From Anaerolineae bacterium (lineage in GTDB: Bacteria > Chloroflexota > Anaerolineae > Anaerolineales > Villigracilaceae), in NCBI GenBank assembly GCA_003484265.1, contig DNDO01000005.1, positions 1 through 16,457 on the forward strand: 16,457 nucleotides of DNA. The letters are read 5' to 3'. The notes below the pieces were generated by a model. That model did not search any database. It saw only the letters and a list, made by a program, of their open reading frames with translations, and was not told the DNA's origin. How positions within the stretch are numbered: the stretch's first letter is position 1; the number at the start of each line of letters is the position of its first letter. Positions 11,226-16,457 of this stretch are shown here, piece after piece. Made by a program: the position numbers and the translations under genes.

Positions 11226-13127
11226 ATGAAACCCACACTGCGACAACGCCTTCGCTATCAATTCGATAATCTCATGTCGCGCGGCACGCCCGCCATGATC
11301 GGCATGTTATTCATTATGTCGCTTGCCATTGTATCCATCGCGGCCATTATTATTTCCATTTTTAATTTTACGCAATTGAACGACCCCACACCCCTGCCCT
11401 TCGGCGAAGCCGCATGGGAAAGCCTGATGCGCACGCTAGACCCCGGCACGATGGGCGCGGATACGGGAAATGGATTCCGCATCGTAATGTTGTTCGTAAC
11501 GCTTGGCGGCATCTTCATCGTCAGCGCGTTGATCGGTGTTTTGAACAACGCCATCCAAGGACAGATGGAACGCCTGCGCAAGGGACGTTCACGCGTGCTA
11601 GAGTCAGGTCACACACTGGTGCTGGGCTGGTCGTCGCAGATTTTCACCATCTTGAACGAGTTGATGATCGCGAACGAAAATCAAAAGAAGGCGCGGATCG
11701 TCGTTTTAGCAAAGAGGGATAAAGTGGAGATGGAAGAGGAGATTTGGGAGCGTGTTCAACGTCGAGGCAAGACACGCATCATCTGCCGCAATGGCGACCC
11801 CATAGACCCGAACGACCTCGAAATCGCGAGTCCGCATACTGCAAAATCCATTATTGTATTGCCGCCGGAGAACAATAACCCCGATACCGAGGTCATCAAG
11901 ACCGTGCTGGCGATCACCAACAACCCGCACCGGCATGCTGAAAAATACCACATCGTTACGCAGATCCGTTTTTCCAAAAATATACCCGTGCTGAACATGG
12001 TCGGCGAGGACGACCATGTTCAGGCAGTGCTCACGCGCGACCTGATCGCGCGCATCGTCGCGCAAACATCGCGTCAATCCGGGCTGTCGGTCGTGTACAC
12101 TGAATTGATGAATTTCAACGGCGACGAAATTTACTTTCACAACGAGCCTGCGCTGTCAGGGAAAACATACGGCGAGGCACTGCTCATGTATGAGGATTCA
12201 TGCGTGATGGGTATCCGCAAAAATGATGGGATGATTCTCATCAGCCCGTCAATGGATACCCCGATTGAAACTGACGATGACATCTTTGCCCTCTCCGCAG
12301 ACGACGATACGATTCGACTCGCAAACCGCGGCCTGATCCAGATCAATGAAGCGCTCATCCGCTCGAGCGGTAAACCCTCAAAACCCAAACCCGAGAAATG
12401 CCTTATCCTAGGTTGGAACCGAAGCGGGCCGGTCATCGTGCGCGAGATGGATAATTACGTACCCAAGGGTTCTCTTATGACCATCGCGGCGGACAGTTAC
12501 GGGATAGACAAACAACTGGAGAGCAAGGGAATTCGGTTGAAGAATCAAAAGCTCTTGGTGGTGGAGGGCGAGACCACGGACCGCAACCTGCTCAACTCAC
12601 TTGGCGTCAAAGACTATGACCACGTCATTGTGCTGGCGAACAGCCAGCTCCCCCCACAGGAAGCCGACGCGCAGACTCTCGTCACGTTACTCCACTTGCG
12701 CGATATAGCGGAAGAGGACGAAACGCCCTTTTCCATCGTCAGCGAAATGCTCGATCTTCGTAATCGCGAACTTGCAGAAGCAACCCAGGTGGACGATTTC
12801 ATAGTCAGCGAACACCTGATTAGCTTGATGATGACCCAGCTTTCGGAAGATCCCGACCTTTACAATATCTTCATGGGGTTGTTCGACCCGGAAGGCACCG
12901 AGATCTATCTCAAGCCCGTCGGTGATTACGTGGCTACCGGGAAACCCGTCAATTTTTATACTATGGTCGAAGCTGCGCGCAGGCGCGGTGAAACAGCCAT
13001 TGGGTATCGTCTCGTTGCTGAATCGAAGAATGCCGGCAGATCGTATGGTGTGTATACCAACCCCAAGAAATCGCATGAAGTAACATTTACCCTGGAGGAC
13101 AAGGTCATCGTGATCGCCGAGAGCTAG
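11226..13127 (+). CDS. CASTOR/POLLUX-type ion channel protein with two RCK/TrkA-N-like domains
   Basis: The 633-residue protein has two membrane spans, about 24-46 and 86-106. Between them is a re-entrant pore segment that includes WESLMRTLDPGTMGADTG (64-81). The cytosolic part starts with GRSRVLESGHTLVLGWSSQIFTILNEL (first Rossmann/RCK-like domain, from about 128). A second nucleotide-binding-like fold starts at KCLILGWNRSGPVIVREMD (about 396). Both have the LGW(S/N) turn of the Castor/Pollux group. Plant CASTOR/POLLUX (DMI1) are cation channels of the nuclear envelope; bacterial relatives are poorly characterised, and ligand gating by the RCK-like domains is expected. The pore lacks the K+-filter TVGYG, so ion selectivity cannot be inferred. 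ATG 11226 was chosen because GGGAG precedes it; the frame remains open further upstream, but that region overlaps the promoter. Confidence 0.9.
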   Translation: MKPTLRQRLRYQFDNLMSRGTPAMIGMLFIMSLAIVSIAAIIISIFNFTQLNDPTPLPFGEAAWESLMRTLDPGTMGADTGNGFRIVMLFVTLGGIFIVSALIGVLNNAIQGQMERLRKGRSRVLESGHTLVLGWSSQIFTILNELMIANENQKKARIVVLAKRDKVEMEEEIWERVQRRGKTRIICRNGDPIDPNDLEIASPHTAKSIIVLPPENNNPDTEVIKTVLAITNNPHRHAEKYHIVTQIRFSKNIPVLNMVGEDDHVQAVLTRDLIARIVAQTSRQSGLSVVYTELMNFNGDEIYFHNEPALSGKTYGEALLMYEDSCVMGIRKNDGMILISPSMDTPIETDDDIFALSADDDTIRLANRGLIQINEALIRSSGKPSKPKPEKCLILGWNRSGPVIVREMDNYVPKGSLMTIAADSYGIDKQLESKGIRLKNQKLLVVEGETTDRNLLNSLGVKDYDHVIVLANSQLPPQEADAQTLVTLLHLRDIAEEDETPFSIVSEMLDLRNRELAEATQVDDFIVSEHLISLMMTQLSEDPDLYNIFMGLFDPEGTEIYLKPVGDYVATGKPVNFYTMVEAARRRGETAIGYRLVAESKNAGRSYGVYTNPKKSHEVTFTLEDKVIVIAES

Positions 13128-13143
13128 ACTTTTATCAGCTGCC

Positions 13144-13175
13144 AAAAGCGGAGGAAATTGTTTCTTCCGCTTTTT
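13144..13175 (+). terminator. Terminator after the channel gene
   Basis: AAAAGCGGAGGAA and TTCTTCCGCTTTT pair with one mismatch around a short loop, followed by T. It begins 17 nt after the TAG stop. Confidence 0.8.
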
Positions 13176-13214
13176 CGTTTAAGTTGCCCTTGAGTTTCCG
13201 AATAAATTAAAGGG

Positions 13215-13240
13215 CTCCTGCGTTAATATAGTAGCAGGAG
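13215..13240 (+). promoter_or_regulatory. Inverted repeat before the sigma factor gene
   Basis: CTCCTGC (13215-13221) and GCAGGAG (13234-13240) are perfect 7-bp arms with an AT-rich 12-nt centre containing TAATATAGT. The right arm includes an AGGAG that could serve as a ribosome site, so folding could hide it. As DNA it could instead be a repressor operator over a -10 region. Function inferred. Confidence 0.4.
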
Positions 13241-13256
13241 AGAAGGAAACTCAACA

Positions 13257-13658
13257 GTGGCGATAGTCTACACAGCTAACGAAAAAGAACTTGTTGCTCA
13301 GGCGCAAAACGGAGACCGAAATGCGTTCAGCGAACTGGTCCGCATCCATTCAAAGGGCGTAATGAATGTCGTCTACCGTATGTGCGGCGATTTGCTGATC
13401 GCAGAAGATGCCGCCCAGGAAACCTTCATCCATGTATGGCAGAATCTGTCCGCCTACCGACCGCAGACGCCGCTCCGCAACTGGTTGTACCGCATCGCTT
13501 TCAACGCTGGGATGGACATGCTCCGCATAATGAAGCGCATTTTGCCTGATGATATCGACGACCTGCATCTAACAGACGGGAGTCCCGGGCTCGAGTCGCT
13601 TGTGTCACAACGGGAAGGGATAAGGCTTGTCAACGGTCTGGACGTTGACCTATCGTGA
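13257..13658 (+). CDS. ECF-type sigma factor, truncated (region 4 missing)
   Basis: The 133-residue product has a full sigma region 2. Region 2.1 is AFSELVRIHSKGVMNVVYRMCGD, region 2.2 is AEDAAQETFIHVWQNL (about 52-67), and regions 2.3-2.4 include RNWLYRIAFNAGMDMLR (about 79-95). These are the core-binding and -10-recognition parts of ECF sigma factors. The linker follows (LPDDIDD...SPGLESLVSQRE), but the protein ends at VNGLDVDLS, just where region 4, the -35-binding helix-turn-helix, should begin. Typical ECF factors have 170-200 residues. No region 4 could be found in the other frames before the terminator at 13716. It is either a decaying gene with a C-terminal deletion or an unusual region-2-only factor. 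The start is GTG 13257 with AAGGA upstream. No anti-sigma gene is adjacent. Confidence 0.82.
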   Translation: MAIVYTANEKELVAQAQNGDRNAFSELVRIHSKGVMNVVYRMCGDLLIAEDAAQETFIHVWQNLSAYRPQTPLRNWLYRIAFNAGMDMLRIMKRILPDDIDDLHLTDGSPGLESLVSQREGIRLVNGLDVDLS

Positions 13659-13715
13659 GTTCAGGGCAATGCCCAACGGCAGAGCAGAAGAATTTCCAGT
13701 TGGGAGCTAAGTTCG

Positions 13716-13744
13716 ACAAGACCCCGCTTTATGCGGGGTCTTGT
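13716..13744. terminator. Bidirectional terminator between sigma gene and rlmD
   Basis: ACAAGACCCCGC (13716-13727) and GCGGGGTCTTGT (13733-13744) form a perfect 12-bp stem with loop TTTAT. It serves the convergent ends of the sigma factor gene and, 4 nt from its stop codon, the rRNA methyltransferase gene. Confidence 0.88.
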
Positions 13745-13747
13745 TAT

Positions 13748-14992
13748 TTAACGTTCGAACAGCGAAATGCTTTCAATATGATACGTTTGCGGGAATAGAT
13801 CGAACGGCATGACTTCCTTCAAATCATATCCCCCGGCAATAAGCCGCGACGCATCTCTCGCCAACGTGGATGGATCACATGAAACATATGCAATCAGACC
13901 CGGATTCAACTTTAGGATTCCATCCACCACGGATTTGTCCAAGCCTGCGCGCGGCGGGTCAACCAGGATTATATCGAGCTTCGCATCGAGATGCAGGATC
14001 GCATCCTCGACATTTCCCTCGTAAAGTTCCACGTTATCGAACTCATCCAAATTGACGGTGAAATCTTCGCTCGAAGATTCGGACGATTCGACGCCGATCA
14101 CGCGTCCGCATTTGGGAGCGAAGAACGCACTGAACAAGCCAACTCCGCAGTAGAGATCGAGCAAGGTTGTAGATTGGGTGATCGGTAATTGGGCAAGCAG
14201 ATGCTCGACCATCTTCCCTGCCATGACAGTGTTCACCTGAAAGAAGGATGCAGCTGAGACTTTGAAGTCGCGACCCAGCACATTCATGACGATATGGTCA
14301 CTGCCTGCAATGACGACAGTGTTCTCTTCATAAATATGCGTTATTGAAATACCCGCTTCGATCTCGAGTTCAGGCGTTTCGTGATCTTTAGACTCAAGCA
14401 TAAGCATAAGGTCATCGTCCACGCCCGCCCGCAAGGACACACGCTCGACATTCGTCTCGGGTTCAAATTGAAGATGCCCCCAAAAGTCATTGATGGAAGG
14501 TTCGGGAAGGTGACATTCGCCAATTGGCATAACGGATGGGGCGAGTCCGAGACCCGCTCCTACGTATCCCAATTTTCCATCCCGATCCAGCGAAAATTGG
14601 ATGTGATTACGATAATTCCATGGATCTGGACATCCAATCATATCTTGAACAGGCGGATTTTCGATCCTGCCGATCCTTTTTAATTGATCTATCAATATCT
14701 CCCTCTTTGCGATCAACTGTTTTTCGTAGGGAATGTTTTGGTAATGACATCCGCCGCATTCACCGAAGTGCTTGCATTTGGCTTCGATCCGATCCAGTGA
14801 TGCTTCTATGATTTCGACAATCTCTCCACGAGCGAAATTCTTCTTCTCCTGTGTCAACCTCACTCGGACTTTTTCTCCCGGCAACCCAAACGGGACAAAG
14901 ATCGCGCGGCCGTCTTCAAGGCGTCCCATGGCTTCGCCGCCGTATGTGAGTTTATCGAGTTGCAGGTCAAAGATTTCATTTTGATCGGTCAT
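13748..14992 (-). CDS. rlmD: 23S rRNA (uracil-5-)-methyltransferase, RlmD/RumA type
   Basis: This SAM-dependent enzyme makes 5-methyluridine in 23S rRNA. The 414-residue protein has an N-terminal TRAM domain (about 6-62: LDKLTYGGEAMGRLEDGRAIFV, GEKVRVRL). An iron-sulfur site follows, with C73, C79 and C82 (CKHFGECGGC) and a fourth cysteine in PIGEC. Next come the FFQVN segment, SAM motif LLDLYCGVGLFSAFFA, DPPRAGLD and catalytic cysteine YVSCDPSTLARD. In some bacteria one RlmCD-type enzyme modifies both U747 and U1939, so the target is not certain. A second ATG lies 2 codons upstream (14998). I prefer 14992 because TATAAT (15001-15006) is only 8 nt before it and no SD exists, pointing to a leaderless message. 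Confidence 0.92.
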   Translation of the reverse strand: MTDQNEIFDLQLDKLTYGGEAMGRLEDGRAIFVPFGLPGEKVRVRLTQEKKNFARGEIVEIIEASLDRIEAKCKHFGECGGCHYQNIPYEKQLIAKREILIDQLKRIGRIENPPVQDMIGCPDPWNYRNHIQFSLDRDGKLGYVGAGLGLAPSVMPIGECHLPEPSINDFWGHLQFEPETNVERVSLRAGVDDDLMLMLESKDHETPELEIEAGISITHIYEENTVVIAGSDHIVMNVLGRDFKVSAASFFQVNTVMAGKMVEHLLAQLPITQSTTLLDLYCGVGLFSAFFAPKCGRVIGVESSESSSEDFTVNLDEFDNVELYEGNVEDAILHLDAKLDIILVDPPRAGLDKSVVDGILKLNPGLIAYVSCDPSTLARDASRLIAGGYDLKEVMPFDLFPQTYHIESISLFER

Positions 14993-15000
14993 ATACATCC

Positions 15001-15006
15001 ATTATA
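15001..15006 (-). promoter_or_regulatory. rlmD: -10 box for leaderless rlmD mRNA
   Basis: A perfect TATAAT on the minus strand ends 8 nt before ATG 14992 and directly follows the terminator of the upstream aminotransferase gene. No clear -35 is present at 16-18 nt. An ATG at 14998 would lie upstream of the predicted start of transcription. Confidence 0.5.
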
Positions 15007-15039
15007 AATATAAAGAGCCTGAACAGGGTCGTCAGGCTC
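15007..15039 (-). terminator. Terminator of the aminotransferase gene
   Basis: On the minus strand GAGCCTGA (15032-15039) and TCAGGCTC (15015-15022) form an 8-bp stem with a 9-nt loop followed by TTTATATTT. It lies 28 nt after the aminotransferase stop. Confidence 0.75.
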
Positions 15040-15067
15040 CTAACGTTCAACATTCCAATTTACAAAA

Positions 15068-16138
15068 TTAACTTTTCTTCAAAAACTCTTCCATCGCTGT
15101 GAGCAGTTCCTCGATGTCTTCCATCTGGGTTTCGCCCATATGCGCGATACGGAAGGTCGATTCCTTGATGGGACCATATCCGCCAGCGATGCGCATTCCA
15201 CGCTGTTTAAGGAATATGTTCAGGTCAGAGATTTTAATTCCGCGTTCGTTCTTGATGGTCGTGACCGTTTGTGAGCGATAACCTTCCGGCGCGTACATCG
15301 AGAGATCGTGCGCTTCCGCCCAATCCTGTACCCGTTTCGCCATCGCGGAGTGGCGGGCAAATCGATTCTCCAAACCTTCTGCAAGTATGCGGTCGAGTTG
15401 CAGGTCAAGCGCAAAGATAAGCGACATGGCAGGTGTTGCTGGAGACGAATCTTTATTGCGATGTTTTTCCATGCGGAGCAGGTCAAAATACCAGCCGCGG
15501 TTCTCGACGGATTCGGCTTTCTTCATTGCACGGTCGTTGACAGCCCCCAAGGCCAGTCCCGGCGGGAGCGCGAGACATTTTTGTGACGAGGTCAGTACCA
15601 TGTCGAGTCCCCATGCATCCATTTCTATCTTTGCGCCTGCGAGGGATGAGACAGCGTCCACGAAGATCAATGTATCGGGCGCAGCCGCGCGGACAGCATC
15701 AGCAATTTCCTTTACAGGATTCTGCATCCCTGTGGATGTTTCGTTGTGGACAACTGTCACGGCTTCGTAGCCGCCTTTTCGGACAGTATCCGCTATCCGT
15801 TCGGGAGAGGCGGGCATATCCCATTCAAAGGAAAGTTTTTCCACTTCCTTGCCGTTCGATACGGCGACGTCATGCCAGCGATCCGCAAAAGCGCCGTTCA
15901 CTACCGACAACATGCGTTTGTTCACAAAGTTGCGAATGGCGGCTTCCTGCAAACCTGTGCCGGAGGACGCCATAAGAAATACACGATGGTCCGTGTAAAA
16001 AAGTTGTTGAGATTTTTCAGAGGCGCGGCGGAAGATGGCTTCAAATTCCTTGCTGCGATGCGGGAGCATGGGTGCGGCTTGTGCTTGAAGCACTTGGTCG
16101 TCTACATCTACTGGACCAGGGACAAACATGCGAGGCAT
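15068..16138 (-). CDS. Class V PLP-dependent aminotransferase (alanine-glyoxylate / phosphoserine aminotransferase-like)
   Basis: The 356-residue protein shows the fold-type I class V pattern. FVPGPVDV is at the N-terminus, SSGTG (58-62) binds the cofactor phosphate, HNETSTGMQNPV is at 131-142, and FVDAVSSLAG places Asp161 at the pyridine nitrogen. TSSQKCLALPPGLA carries the Schiff-base Lys187. The C-terminus has GGYGPIKESTFRIAHMG, with Arg as likely substrate carboxylate ligand. Relatives include serine-pyruvate, alanine-glyoxylate and a non-classical phosphoserine aminotransferase used for serine synthesis in several lineages; these cannot be separated by eye. No serA is seen next to it. 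ATG 16138 has GGAG 7 nt upstream. The gene ends in its own terminator (15007-15039). Confidence 0.9.
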   Translation of the reverse strand: MPRMFVPGPVDVDDQVLQAQAAPMLPHRSKEFEAIFRRASEKSQQLFYTDHRVFLMASSGTGLQEAAIRNFVNKRMLSVVNGAFADRWHDVAVSNGKEVEKLSFEWDMPASPERIADTVRKGGYEAVTVVHNETSTGMQNPVKEIADAVRAAAPDTLIFVDAVSSLAGAKIEMDAWGLDMVLTSSQKCLALPPGLALGAVNDRAMKKAESVENRGWYFDLLRMEKHRNKDSSPATPAMSLIFALDLQLDRILAEGLENRFARHSAMAKRVQDWAEAHDLSMYAPEGYRSQTVTTIKNERGIKISDLNIFLKQRGMRIAGGYGPIKESTFRIAHMGETQMEDIEELLTAMEEFLKKS

Positions 16139-16216
16139 TCTATGTCTCCGTGTTGTAGGAGCGACCCGTCAGAGTAATCGTAAAATTCAATTACCCTGGT
16201 GGGTCACGCTTACATA

Positions 16217-16384
16217 TTAATTCAAAAAGAATGAAAGGACGATCAACACAACAATAAAGAATCCCGCAAGCGTGCCGATGCGCGCAAGATCGCGTTTGAC
16301 ATACGTATAATCGGGATTGAAATCATTGCGGCTCGGCGATGAAGCCACGCTCACCGTTGTTGTGCGTCTATTTTTCTTAGCCAT
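16217..16384 (-). CDS. Small single-span membrane protein (55 residues), unknown function
   Basis: ATG 16384 is preceded by AAAAGGAG with 7-nt spacing. The product is MAKKNRRTTT... with a basic, Ser/Thr-rich N-terminus, a short segment NPDYTYVKRDLARIG, one hydrophobic helix (about 38-54, TLAGFFIVVLIVLSFFL) and a final Asn. The positively charged side favours the N-terminus in the cytosol. It is too short for automatic ORF lists, but the strong ribosome site and the clear membrane segment support a real gene. Size and topology resemble small accessory subunits such as SecE-like or respiratory proteins, but I see no diagnostic motif. It lies 78 nt upstream of the aminotransferase on the same strand. 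Confidence 0.72.
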   Translation of the reverse strand: MAKKNRRTTTVSVASSPSRNDFNPDYTYVKRDLARIGTLAGFFIVVLIVLSFFLN

Positions 16385-16406
16385 TTATTAACTCCTTTTA
16401 CTATGT

Positions 16407-16457
16407 GTTGCGAGGAACGTAGTAGCAAAGCAATCACGTACTTTACAGGGATTGCTT
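16407..16457. repeat. Start of a large imperfect-palindrome intergenic repeat (cut by window end)
   Basis: The stretch reads GTTGCGAGGAACG at its left, then AAGCAATC (16428-16435), a 14-nt centre, and GATTGCTT (16450-16457), a perfect 8-bp inverted repeat ending exactly at the window edge. TTGCGAGGA...AAGCAATC is the left half of a repeat that I recall as dispersed in many copies between genes in Chloroflexota and other bacteria, where the right half ends CTCGCAATGA. The rest lies outside the window. It sits 23 nt upstream of the small membrane protein gene and may overlap its promoter. Confidence 0.6.

Noticed and set aside
11131..11229. 32-codon plus-strand ORF whose TGA overlaps the channel gene ATG
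   Set aside because: No SD precedes it, and the strong promoter TTGGCA-17-TATAAT with its transcription start lies inside it, so most messages would not contain its start.
13600..13715. Search for a frameshifted region 4 of the sigma factor
   Set aside because: The other frames give a YREF-like string but no helix-turn-helix pattern (no EIA or GTVKSR-like motif) before the terminator, so a simple frameshift is not supported.
1..16457. CRISPR arrays, IS elements, prophage or defence modules
   Set aside because: No regularly spaced repeats, transposase or integrase motifs, or phage genes were seen on either strand.

Overview
The window reads as a chromosomal stretch of a Chloroflexota bacterium, most likely class Anaerolineae. 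This is an inference from gene content and style: a threonyl-tRNA synthetase without the N-terminal TGS domain, a bacterial CASTOR/POLLUX-type channel, a Hanks-type kinase with an extracellular sensor-like domain, lipoproteins with Thr/Pro/Ser-rich linkers, and palindromic repeats of kinds I associate with that phylum. Gene spacing is tight. There is no phage, IS element, CRISPR array or obvious island.

Left part (1-6663, all on the minus strand): transcription starts at a near-consensus promoter at 6636-6663 and passes through a well-formed T-box leader with specifier ACC (Thr). It then meets a tiny Thr-rich ORF and thrS. infC has its own promoter, a hairpin leader and an apparent AUC start codon, and is followed by rpmI and rplT. 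After a palindromic element come a macro-domain protein, a SpoU/TrmH-type RNA methyltransferase (4-bp GTGA overlap with the macro gene), a DUF711 protein and a lipoprotein cut by the window edge. This half is mostly translation and RNA modification.

Middle part (6689-13658): a GNAT acetyltransferase is divergent from thrS. tRNA-Val(GAC) has its own promoter and terminator, beside a possible decayed tRNA 3' end. A SpoIIE/PP2C-type phosphatase with a DksA-like zinc finger (minus strand) stands head to head with a transmembrane Ser/Thr kinase (plus strand). Then follow a small tail-anchored protein with repeated motifs, a CASTOR/POLLUX-like channel with two RCK-type domains, and an ECF sigma factor that has lost region 4. 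This block looks like membrane and stress signalling, but that grouping is inferred from adjacency only.

Right part (13748-16457, minus strand): an RlmD-type 23S rRNA m5U methyltransferase, a class V aminotransferase, a 55-residue single-span membrane protein, and the start of a large imperfect-palindrome repeat at the window edge.

The most unusual points are the regulatory layers at thrS (T-box with an unusual palindrome as its last stem, then a Thr-rich mini-ORF), the AUC start of infC with competing upstream hairpins, three genes whose -10 box lies 6-8 nt before an SD-less ATG (likely leaderless), the zinc-finger phosphatase facing the kinase, and the truncated sigma factor.
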